Shown piece by piece: positions 1-6,835 of a stretch of 13,110 nucleotides of DNA. How positions within the stretch are numbered: the stretch's first letter is position 1; the number at the start of each line of letters is the position of its first letter. The position numbers were made by a program, and so were the translations under genes. Source of the stretch: Spirochaetaceae bacterium. GTDB lineage: Bacteria; Spirochaetota; Spirochaetia; SZUA-6; Fen-1364. The stretch is from positions 779 through 13,888 of the forward strand of contig PMZS01000211.1 of the NCBI GenBank assembly GCA_003170115.1. Direction: 5' to 3'. The notes beneath the pieces were generated by a model. It saw nothing but the letters and a program-made list of their open reading frames with translations. It did no database searches and had not been told where the DNA came from.

Positions 1-857
1 GCCTCGCCGCCCGCGGGCACGGTCACGGAGACCTTCTTCTCCAGCATGTCGGTGCCTTCGCTCTGCACGCTGGACAGCCGCACGATGATGGGTTCCGTCT
101 TCCAGTTCTTCACCTTGAAGGGAGCAGTGAACCTGGTGCCGACCTTCCCGAGGGCGGCAGGGAAGATCAGGGTGGGATACCCGGTGGTGACTCCGGTGAC
201 GTGCGTCTTGTCCTTGGTGGGGTAGGGAACGATGGAGACCCCCAGCGCATCGGCGATATCCCCGAGGTAGCTCTTCAAGTCCTGCTCACCCGGGGCCGGC
301 TCGGGCGGGACCTTCAGGATGCTGACGGTCCAGCCTTCCCTGCGCATCGCCTGGGCGACCCCCGTGATTGCTGCCTTTACCGCCGCGGGGTCGCCGCGAT
401 TCGGGCTCCCCGGAGGGGGATCGTGCACGCCGTCCGTGATGATGATGAGCTGCTTGGGATTGGTCTCGGGCAGCTCTTTCACGTACTTGTACAGGAACTG
501 CATTGCGGCGACCAGGTCGGTGTATCGCCCCAGGGCGTGCAGGAGAAGCACGTGGCTGAACGCCTGTCGGGCGGCCTCGTCGCTGTTGACTTCCAGCGAG
601 ATTTCAACCTCGGGGAGGCTGGAAAAGCTGATGAGGTGGAACGTGTCCCCGCGGTGAAGCCGGGTGGTGAGCAGGTCCTGCACGAAGTAGTTCATCACGT
701 CATCGAAGTAGGGGAACATGCTCGACGAGGTATCCACCAGCACCGCGAGGTCCAGGTTCTGCGCTGCCCGTGCGACGCCGCCCCCGAAGAGGACGGCAAC
801 CAGCACCATGACGACGATCAGCGCGACGCGTGCTCCGGCAATTTCCCGCGTTTTCAT
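1..857 (-). CDS. Exported von Willebrand factor A (vWA) domain protein, C-terminus cut by window edge
   Basis: The first ~285 codons are visible and the frame is still open at base 1. Residues 1-32 look like a Sec signal peptide or anchor: basic MKTR start, hydrophobic stretch at 11-28, possible cleavage after Ala-Arg-Ala (29-31). A vWA domain follows. Its metal-binding MIDAS residues are all visible: Asp42-x-Ser44-x-Ser46 in LVDTSSSM, Thr113 in GRYTDL and Asp142 in IITDG. The domain should therefore bind a divalent metal and a protein ligand outside the cytoplasm. After about residue 215 the chain becomes beta-rich, possibly an Ig-like or periplasmic accessory domain. The ATG overlaps the greA stop as ATGA, so translation is probably coupled to greA. 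The ligand is unknown. Bat-type or other envelope vWA proteins are alternatives, but no BatA/B-type second membrane segment is seen in the visible part. Confidence 0.9.
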   Translation of the reverse strand, partial: MKTREIAGARVALIVVMVLVAVLFGGGVARAAQNLDLAVLVDTSSSMFPYFDDVMNYFVQDLLTTRLHRGDTFHLISFSSLPEVEISLEVNSDEAARQAFSHVLLLHALGRYTDLVAAMQFLYKYVKELPETNPKQLIIITDGVHDPPPGSPNRGDPAAVKAAITGVAQAMRREGWTVSILKVPPEPAPGEQDLKSYLGDIADALGVSIVPYPTKDKTHVTGVTTGYPTLIFPAALGKVGTRFTAPFKVKNWKTEPIIVRLSSVQSEGTDMLEKKVSVTVPAGGE

Positions 858-3550
858 AGATTTTTCAGGTCCGCCTTTTCGATGTGCTCCACCGTGTAGT
901 GGAACTCGTTCTGGTTGATGGTGAACTTCAGCTCTTCTCCCGGCCGATGGTCCCAGAGAGCCATGCCCAGCGGGGAAAGGTAGGAAATGACGTTGCGGGT
1001 GGGGTTGGACTCCCATGGCCCGAGGATGATGTACTCCTCCGCCTGCCCGTTCTTGCGGTTGCTGAGCGCCACCCGCGTACCGAATGCGATCTTGTCGGTC
1101 TTCACCTCGTTCTCATTGAAGATCTGTGCCTGCTGGACCTCCTCCTTGAGGCGCGAAGCGGTGACCTTCAACATCTCCTGCTTCTCCAGCGCGGCCTTGT
1201 ACTCCGCGTTCTCCCGGAGGTCTCCCTTGGCCATCGCGACACCGATTTCCTTGGAGTTCTCTGGAATCTCGACATCGATGACTCTCTTGAGATCCTGCTG
1301 CTTGCGCTCGAAGCTTGCCCGCGTCACCAGGAGCCCGAGGCTCACCTTTTCCGCTCCCGGCTCCCCAAGGAAGTGGAAGTCCGGATGCTTCTCCTTGATC
1401 CTGTGCTTGAGCTGGATCTTGATGGACGGGTCGAGCTCCTTGACGTCGTCCACGAGCGTATACAATCTCGTAATCGAGTCCTGATCCGCCGCCATGAGGA
1501 ACTCCAGGAGCTTGCCCTCCTCGAAGAGGAACTCATGGATCTGTCGGTTGGTCTTGCGATTGGCGCTCGCGTTCTGCTTGTTCGCGATGTCCCGATAGGT
1601 GATGTCCACGAGGTGGATCAGTCCTATATAGATCTTCTCACGGGCGACGTTCATCCGTTCCAGCCACCGTTCTCCGAGAAGGTTCTTGGCCACCCACACG
1701 AAGGGGTCTCTCAGCTCCCGGTAGCGGGAAATGACACCGGTCACCATGGCGGTAAGGGGCTCCCAGTGGGCGGAGGCCACCAGCTCGTCGACGATGAACC
1801 GGGTGGGGAAGAGGGGGAACAGCCGGGCATAGACCCCGGGCCACTCTTCGACGTTCTTCTTCACCGCGACCAGAAAATCCTTGCGGAGCTCGGGATCCTC
1901 GATCCGGGAGAATGTTTCTTCCAGCTTCTCGATCTTGTCGAAGAGCTCGTTGAAGCTGGTCTGCACGCCCAGGGAGAGGAAGGGATAGCGGACGATGATT
2001 TTCTGCAGCAGCAGCCAGCTTGAAATCACCGTCTCCGACACGGCGGTGTAGCCCTTCAGGAAGCCTGTGAAATAGGCGAACATCTCTGTGAACCAGTCCG
2101 AGTCAGGCTCGGCGTGCCCGGCCTGGATGTAGTCCTCGATGGTCTTCACGCGCTCGAAAAATCCCTTCTCCGCCTTGAACTTGTTGTACGTCTTCTCCTC
2201 GAAGGAGATGGGCTTGTCCCTGACCATGAACTGATCGATCTTGTCCGGCAGGTTTCCGAACGCGGAGTCCTTCTTGAGGATCGAGCGCGCCTCCGTGTTC
2301 CAGCGGGACCACTCCCCCACGGTAAGCACGTCCGGCACCATCTCGGCCTTGATCTTCTTCATGTCCGCGAGGTTCCCGAAGCTCTTGATGATGGTTTTCA
2401 GGGCCCAGGAGGTGTCGTCCTTGACCTTCTTCGCAAGCTCCTCCCGCGGAAGGGTCCTCTTGAGAACCCAGATATGCTCGGGAGAGAGAACCTCCAGCGC
2501 GCTTACCGCCATCTTCAGAGACATCTTGTGCGATGTCTTGTTCGCGAAGTCGATGGTGAAGGTGTCGTCCTTGCTTGCCGAAATCCGTCCGATCCCCCAT
2601 GAGCGATGGAACACGTAGTTGCCGGTGTCGAAGCCGATGTGCTTTTCGAAATCGGCGAGGGCCTCGTGCACGCTCCTCCAGTTCTGCGTGAGGTTCGAGA
2701 TCTTGATGTACTCCTCGAGCTGGCTGTGCAAGGCATACTTCTGACGGTAGCACTCGATGATGTCCTTGCGCGCCGCGTTGTTCTTCGCATCGTAGGCGAG
2801 GACTTTTTTGAGGATGTCGATGCAGGTGTCCCAGTCCTCTTTTTCCTTGTAGTGCGGGATGAGCGTCACCAGGAGCGAGGCCGCCCTCTCTCCGTTGAGG
2901 GCCCGGGCGATCCTCCCCTCGATGTGGAAGAAGAAATCGATGTCTTCGGGGCTCAAGCGGATAAGCTTGTCCCAGAGCTCTTTCACGCTGGCGAACTGCT
3001 TCTTGTTGATAAAGCGGTGGATGGCCTTCTTGTAGTAGTCCACGGCGGCGGGGAGGTCCCCTTCCTGCTCGCGCTTTTCGCCGAGGATTTTCACGATGTC
3101 CGACTCTTCGTAATCCACCCGGATGAGGCGGTCCCACACCTCGAGCTTCTTTGCATCCTCGTCGCGGTTCTCGTAGCATTCGCCCAGAGTGCGCAGGGCG
3201 TACTTGTTCTCCCCGTAGGCGAGGATGCGCTCGGCGAGGTACTCCACGACGTTCCACTTGTGGTTGTCCATGAAGATGCTGATCAGCATGATGAGGTTCG
3301 TGTCGTCCACCAGCTCCCGCGAGAGCGCGAGGACTCCCGAAATATAGAGCGCAATGATGGAGTTGCTCGTGTGCTTCAAGTGCTCCCCGGTGAGCTCGCG
3401 CACCTCTTCGACAATGCCTTCATTGCGCGACTGCTCGATGAGCAGGTCCAGGTCCTTGAAGTTCGTGATCGAGTAGCTGTTGAGCGTCGCCCGCGTCCAC
3501 TTCTCCTCGTTGAGAAGGTCGGTGATCGTCTTCAGCAGTTCCGTTGCCAT
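854..3550 (-). CDS. greA: Giant spirochaete-type transcript cleavage factor GreA with N-terminal TPR region
   Basis: 898 residues; ordinary GreA is about 158. The GreA module occupies roughly residues 741-898. It has an N-terminal coiled coil whose tip motif GDLRENAEY carries the acidic pair Asp777 and Glu780, which position Mg2+ for RNA cleavage in backtracked RNA polymerase, followed by an FKBP-like C-terminal domain from about 822. Residues ~100-290 are TPR-like helical hairpins. Residues 311-356 form a beta-rich insert with the pattern HxxWGIGRI...IDF...K..H.M. Residues 360-740 are mostly helical and unassigned. The start is placed at MATELL because a strong Shine-Dalgarno AAGGAGA (3555-3561) lies 4 bases upstream; the open frame extends 25 codons further without support. 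It is second in a minus-strand operon, 22 bp after a TPR gene and overlapping the vWA gene. The long form is, as I recall, typical of spirochaetes; the role of the N-terminal region is unknown to me. Confidence 0.95.
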   Translation of the reverse strand: MATELLKTITDLLNEEKWTRATLNSYSITNFKDLDLLIEQSRNEGIVEEVRELTGEHLKHTSNSIIALYISGVLALSRELVDDTNLIMLISIFMDNHKWNVVEYLAERILAYGENKYALRTLGECYENRDEDAKKLEVWDRLIRVDYEESDIVKILGEKREQEGDLPAAVDYYKKAIHRFINKKQFASVKELWDKLIRLSPEDIDFFFHIEGRIARALNGERAASLLVTLIPHYKEKEDWDTCIDILKKVLAYDAKNNAARKDIIECYRQKYALHSQLEEYIKISNLTQNWRSVHEALADFEKHIGFDTGNYVFHRSWGIGRISASKDDTFTIDFANKTSHKMSLKMAVSALEVLSPEHIWVLKRTLPREELAKKVKDDTSWALKTIIKSFGNLADMKKIKAEMVPDVLTVGEWSRWNTEARSILKKDSAFGNLPDKIDQFMVRDKPISFEEKTYNKFKAEKGFFERVKTIEDYIQAGHAEPDSDWFTEMFAYFTGFLKGYTAVSETVISSWLLLQKIIVRYPFLSLGVQTSFNELFDKIEKLEETFSRIEDPELRKDFLVAVKKNVEEWPGVYARLFPLFPTRFIVDELVASAHWEPLTAMVTGVISRYRELRDPFVWVAKNLLGERWLERMNVAREKIYIGLIHLVDITYRDIANKQNASANRKTNRQIHEFLFEEGKLLEFLMAADQDSITRLYTLVDDVKELDPSIKIQLKHRIKEKHPDFHFLGEPGAEKVSLGLLVTRASFERKQQDLKRVIDVEIPENSKEIGVAMAKGDLRENAEYKAALEKQEMLKVTASRLKEEVQQAQIFNENEVKTDKIAFGTRVALSNRKNGQAEEYIILGPWESNPTRNVISYLSPLGMALWDHRPGEELKFTINQNEFHYTVEHIEKADLKNL
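2483..2620 (-). other. Tudor/CarD-like beta segment inside GreA (residues ~311-356)
   Basis: A short beta-rich stretch interrupts the helical part of GreA. Key residues are His315, Trp318, Gly319, Gly321, Arg322, Ile323, then Ile333-Asp334-Phe335, Lys338, His341 and Ala348, ending in an A-L-E-V-L run. The spacing H-x2-W-G-x-G-x-[VI]-x8-9-[IV]-x-F resembles the C-terminal Tudor domain of UvrD/PcrA and the RNA-polymerase-interacting domain of CarD/Mfd. That resemblance is made by eye; the RNA polymerase binding role is inference. Confidence 0.45.
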
Positions 3551-3554
3551 TCTT

Positions 3555-3561
3555 TCTCCTT
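3555..3561 (-). promoter_or_regulatory. Shine-Dalgarno site that fixes the greA start
   Basis: On the minus strand this reads AAGGAGA, four bases before the ATG at 3550. It supports initiation at MATELL rather than at the in-frame ATG at 3625, which lies inside the preceding TPR gene. Confidence 0.8.
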
Positions 3562-3572
3562 CCGCACGCGGT

Positions 3573-4535
3573 TCATGTCGTATATTCTTCGTACACCCTG
3601 GGATCCGTCTCCCGAAGCCTCGCAAGGACCTCCTCGACCCGCTCCCGCGGTTCGCCGGTGGCCATGTAGTGGTCGATCAGCCAGAAGTATCGGTTGATCA
3701 GCCTCGGCACGGATTGCTCCCGCTCGGGCCCTGGTGTCCGGCACTCCTTTTCCAGGTGGTAGATGGCCTGCTTGAGCTTCCCGAACTCCAGCGGCTTCAT
3801 CTCCCGTTTCACGCTGAACACCCCCCAGATGGCGCCGTACACCGGCATCCATTCGCTGAGGAGAGGCTCCGTGATCCCCCGTGCGCGCAGCTTCGCGGCC
3901 AGGCGCTGCACGAGCGGGGACTCCAGGCCCGCGAGGTCGATCGCCTGGGGATCGACGTAATAGGCCTCTCGGAAAAAGATCTTTGCCGCCCGCGACTCGT
4001 TCACCAGCGAATAGCAGTCGGCCAGCTCCGCGAGAATGCGCGCGTCATCACGTGTCTCCCGGTTCGCGCGCTCGAGACATTCGATGGCACGGTCGTAGTT
4101 CCCGACTCCCTTGAAACAGCGCCCGATCTGAAGGAGCAGGTACGGGTCTCCGCTCGTCTCCGCGTCCGGGGCCACGGAGCCGTATCTGGCCAGGGCAGAA
4201 GAGAAGACGAACTGCTTTATCGCAAACGTGCACCTCTCGGGCGTGTCCGCCAGGCGCTCCAAGAAAGCCTGGAACAATCTCCAGTGGCCCAGGAGCTGCT
4301 CAGCGCGCTCAAAACCATCGAGTTGCGCCGTCTCCTTCTCTCCGCGCTCCTTCCAGAAACCGGCGCACTTCAGGGCGGAGGCCGCGCCGGGGAAGTCCAC
4401 GTCCTTCTCCAGCAGGCTCTCCAGGGCGTCGATTGCCTCGGGGAACATCCCTTCTCTGAGGGTCTGACAGGCGGTGTCAAAGATCTGGACGGATTCGTGC
4501 CCTCCCACCACGTGGCGGGCGTGTTCCCCTGTCAT
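3573..4535 (-). CDS. Cytoplasmic TPR-repeat protein, first gene of the greA operon
   Basis: 320 residues with no signal peptide or membrane segment. Helical hairpins resembling TPRs are seen at about residues 16-50 (alternating small and aromatic residues ending ALESLLEKD), 130-165 (PYLLLQIGRCFKGVGNYDRA) and 166-200 (ADCYSLVNESRAAKIFFREA). The C-terminal third is rich in Trp, Tyr and charged residues and ends with another helical pair. I do not recognise a named family; a protein-protein adaptor is the likely role. The start at 4535 is chosen because an AAAGG lies 8 bases upstream and the good promoter at 4615-4644 precedes it. An in-frame ATG at 4589 would add 18 residues with no support. 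The gene lies 22 bp upstream of greA, so the two are almost certainly co-transcribed. A partner of GreA or of the transcription machinery is possible but unproven. Confidence 0.85.
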   Translation of the reverse strand: MTGEHARHVVGGHESVQIFDTACQTLREGMFPEAIDALESLLEKDVDFPGAASALKCAGFWKERGEKETAQLDGFERAEQLLGHWRLFQAFLERLADTPERCTFAIKQFVFSSALARYGSVAPDAETSGDPYLLLQIGRCFKGVGNYDRAIECLERANRETRDDARILAELADCYSLVNESRAAKIFFREAYYVDPQAIDLAGLESPLVQRLAAKLRARGITEPLLSEWMPVYGAIWGVFSVKREMKPLEFGKLKQAIYHLEKECRTPGPEREQSVPRLINRYFWLIDHYMATGEPRERVEEVLARLRETDPRVYEEYTT

Positions 4536-4614
4536 CTCACCGGCCTTTCGGCTGCACGAACAACGCGTAAACTGCGCCGGAAAGAGCAATTATCGTCCGT
4601 CGCGTCCTGAGAAA

Positions 4615-4644
4615 AGTATCGCATGCCGCGGCGCCTTTCGTCAA
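4615..4644 (-). promoter_or_regulatory. Candidate sigma70-type promoter for the TPR-greA-vWA operon
   Basis: Read on the minus strand, TTGACG (4639-4644) is followed by 18 bases and then GATACT (4615-4620). The three bases before the -10 box are TGC, an extended -10 element. The predicted transcript start is near 4608, about 73 bases before the ATG at 4535. A copy of the GCCGCGGC palindrome lies inside the spacer. Confidence 0.6.
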
Positions 4645-4674
4645 TGGAGACCTTTCACGAGTATGCCGCGGCAT
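4623..4674. promoter_or_regulatory. Paired palindromic sites in the divergent control region, possible operator
   Basis: ATGCCGCGGCAT at 4663-4674 is a perfect 12-bp palindrome. ATGCCGCGGC at 4623-4632 repeats ten of those twelve bases. The centres are 40 bp apart, close to four helical turns. The left copy lies between the -35 and -10 boxes of the minus-strand promoter; the right copy lies upstream of the plus-strand promoter. This suggests binding of one dimeric regulator to both sites, which is inference. Confidence 0.35.
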
Positions 4675-4684
4675 TGCCGGGAAG

Positions 4685-4713
4685 TAGCATTCCTTTCCTG
4701 CAAATGGTAGAAT
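4685..4713 (+). promoter_or_regulatory. Weak candidate promoter for the 4770-9172 operon
   Basis: TAGAAT (4708-4713) preceded by TGG forms a reasonable extended -10 element. No good -35 box sits at 17 bases (TAGCAT is poor), so this site may rely on the extended -10 or on an activator. The predicted start near 4720 leaves a leader of about 50 bases with a clear AGGGAGGAGA ribosome site at 4749-4758. Confidence 0.35.
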
Positions 4714-4769
4714 CCCGTTCAGTTTGAAGATTCGAAGGTCGAAAGTTTAGGGAGGAGAGAAAAAGGCCC

Positions 4770-5714
4770 ATGTCACATCCCCGAAAGGCGATCCTGCCAA
4801 TCGTTCTCCTTGCCCTTGCTCTCGGTTTCCCGCAGGGATTTGCCCAGTCGTCGGGTCCTGTGTCAGACCTGAAGGACGGCATCGACCAGTTCAGAAACGG
4901 CCAGTATGACAAAGCCATTTTGCTCTTCCACAACGTCATCCTCGATCCGAACGCCGGCGCCCAGAAGGCTGCGGCGTATCTTCTCATTTCCAAATCCTAC
5001 ATGGCAATCGGGAAGCTGGACGATGCCGAGCACAACCTTGAGTTCTACCTGGCCACGTATCCGGGCGCCGCTGACTATGAGGAGGCCTCTTACCAGAAGG
5101 GCCGGCTGCTCTTCATGCAGGAGGAATACGAAAGCGCGATCAAGGTCCTGCAGGCCTTCATCACCTCCTCCCCGAAATCTTCCTACGTGTCCAGCGCGTG
5201 GTTCTGGGTCGGAGAAAGCATGTACGGCCTGGGCCTTCTGGACGATTCACTCGCCGTGTACCAGAAGATCGTCGCGGACTATCCGACCAGCGCCAAGGTC
5301 GAGGCCGCGCAGTACAAGGTATCGCTGATCCAGCTCCGCAAGAAGGAAGTGGAGCTCTCCAAGCTTCTGAAGTGGAGTCATGAAGAGTTTCTCAGGAGCA
5401 TGGAGGAATACCAGAACCGGGAGAAGGCCTACGTGCAGGCCATCGAAGCGTACCAGAAGCGCCTCGCAATCTCGGGCTCCGCTGATGATCGCAAGTTCAT
5501 TGCCGACCTTCAGCAGCAGCTTGCGCAAAAGACCGACGAGGCTTCCCTCCTCGCCGCCCAGCTCAAGGCGGGCGGCTCCACTCCTGCCGTGAATCCGGCA
5601 TCCTCCGCCCAGGCCGAGCAGCTCCAGCGGCTGCTTGCCGCAAAAGAGGCCGCCCTTTCGCTCAAGGAAACCTACCTGCTGTGGATCGCCGCGAATGGGG
5701 GGGCCGGGAAATGA
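4770..5714 (+). CDS. Exported TPR protein (CpoB/YbgF-like architecture), first gene of envelope cassette
   Basis: 314 residues. A signal peptide covers residues 1-25: basic HPRK, hydrophobic 8-20, cleavage likely after Ala25 in GFAQSS. At least four TPR-like units follow, at about 33-61, 67-98, 104-137 and 142-173, with classic features such as the NGQYDKAI and YPxSxxVxxA motifs. Residues 185-267 and 278-305 are charged helices, probably coiled coil, separated by a Pro/Ser-rich linker. The arrangement recalls outer-envelope TPR adaptors such as CpoB/YbgF, but here the coiled coil follows the TPRs instead of preceding them, so I do not assign the name. The ATG has a ribosome site (AGGGAGGAGA) 11 bases upstream. 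The stop overlaps the next ATG as ATGA, implying coupled translation with the exported protein that follows. Confidence 0.88.
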   Translation: MSHPRKAILPIVLLALALGFPQGFAQSSGPVSDLKDGIDQFRNGQYDKAILLFHNVILDPNAGAQKAAAYLLISKSYMAIGKLDDAEHNLEFYLATYPGAADYEEASYQKGRLLFMQEEYESAIKVLQAFITSSPKSSYVSSAWFWVGESMYGLGLLDDSLAVYQKIVADYPTSAKVEAAQYKVSLIQLRKKEVELSKLLKWSHEEFLRSMEEYQNREKAYVQAIEAYQKRLAISGSADDRKFIADLQQQLAQKTDEASLLAAQLKAGGSTPAVNPASSAQAEQLQRLLAAKEAALSLKETYLLWIAANGGAGK

Positions 5715-6823
5715 GATCGCAAATCCTCGGTTCCATCCGGGCCCTTTCCGCCGTTCTTTTTCCCGCGCTCCTGCTCGCGGCGGCGCCCCTCTCGGGCCTC
5801 GACGTCGCGGACGGCCGCGTCCGCCTCACGCTGTACGAGGGAATGGGGCGTTTCTCCATTTCCTGCCAGACCAGGGGCAGCAGCGGCGTGTACGTGCCGC
5901 TGCTCGCGGCCCAGGACCCCCGCACCACGGTCCTCAGCATCGTGGTGGGCAACAAGCTCTACCGCATGGGAGAGAGCTCCGAGTTCAACGAGAAATCGGA
6001 AAAAGTGCCCGGCGGTGCCCGGTTCATCTGGAAATCAAAGTTCCTCCAGGTGACCGAGACGTTCACCTTCACCCCTTCCCTGGACTCCGGAGTGAGCACC
6101 GGTGTTCGCATCGATCTGAGCATGAAAAACCTCTCCGAGCAGGACATTACCGCCGGGGCCCGCTACCTGTTTGACACCTACCTTGGAGAGCCGGGCTCGG
6201 TTCACTTCCGCACACCCTCGCTCGCACAGACCACGCGGGAGCTCACCCTCACCCCGGCCGGCAAGACGCCCTGGTGGGTGTCCCCGATCGCAGGCGACCC
6301 TGACGGGTTCGGCCTCCAGGTCATGATGTCGGGGGACGGGATCACGGTCCCGGATCGCGTCGTGTTCGCAAACTGGAAGCGGTTGAGCGACACGAGCTGG
6401 GCCTATGAGACCTCTTCGGCGCGCGACTTCAGCCTGCTTCCCTACTCGGTGAATGACTCGGCAGCGGCCCAGTATTACCTGCCCCGCCCGATTGCGCGTT
6501 CCGGTGAGGCCACGATCACTCTCGTCCTCGGCCTGTACTCGAAGGCCGGCTACGGGGCCAACTCTGCCGTGCAAAAAGCATCTGCGCCCAACGCTGATTT
6601 TTCGGTCGGCATCCAGCAGTCGCTCTCGGCGGGCCAGAACGCCGCGGACGACGCCCACGCCGTCCATGCCGACCTCTCGGTGGTCAACACGCTTCTCAAC
6701 GAAATCAACGCGAGGATCGAAGCCTCGGGGACGGCATCCGACGACGAGCTTGCGCTGATCGAATCCGCGCTGAAGGAACTCGGGAGCCGAGCGGGTCGGT
6801 TTGCCCCTGCCTCCGGCAAGTAG
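5711..6823 (+). CDS. Exported protein of unknown family, beta-rich with helical tail
   Basis: 370 residues. The start at 5711 is chosen because it forms an ATGA overlap with the upstream TPR gene; an ATG ten codons earlier lies inside that gene. Residues 1-29 form a signal peptide ending near APLSG. Residues ~30-295 alternate short beta strands with many Gly, Thr and Ser, including YARYLFDTYL-like wording (GARYLFDTYLGE at about 157-168) and a TPWWVSPIAGDPDGFG loop. This suggests a beta-sandwich or carbohydrate/protein-binding fold. Residues ~305-360 are predicted helical, with acidic clusters. No lipobox cysteine is present, so it is not an obvious lipoprotein. I do not recognise the family. 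Its position between an exported TPR protein and a membrane-anchored TPR protein suggests that the three act together in the periplasm or cell surface. Confidence 0.85.
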   Translation: MRSQILGSIRALSAVLFPALLLAAAPLSGLDVADGRVRLTLYEGMGRFSISCQTRGSSGVYVPLLAAQDPRTTVLSIVVGNKLYRMGESSEFNEKSEKVPGGARFIWKSKFLQVTETFTFTPSLDSGVSTGVRIDLSMKNLSEQDITAGARYLFDTYLGEPGSVHFRTPSLAQTTRELTLTPAGKTPWWVSPIAGDPDGFGLQVMMSGDGITVPDRVVFANWKRLSDTSWAYETSSARDFSLLPYSVNDSAAAQYYLPRPIARSGEATITLVLGLYSKAGYGANSAVQKASAPNADFSVGIQQSLSAGQNAADDAHAVHADLSVVNTLLNEINARIEASGTASDDELALIESALKELGSRAGRFAPASGK

Positions 6824-6835
6824 GACGGTCTTCAC

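Noticed and set aside
884..3697. Long plus-strand open frames (884-2023, 2114-2602, 2606-3697) opposite greA
   Set aside because: They lie wholly antisense to a conserved GreA, are biased to Val, Leu, Glu and Asp in the manner of reverse-complement reading, and have no ribosome sites or motifs.
3480..4610. 376-codon plus-strand frame opposite the TPR gene
   Set aside because: It crosses the greA/TPR junction and the promoter region and has no recognisable domain; the minus-strand frames have coherent TPR composition and operon spacing.
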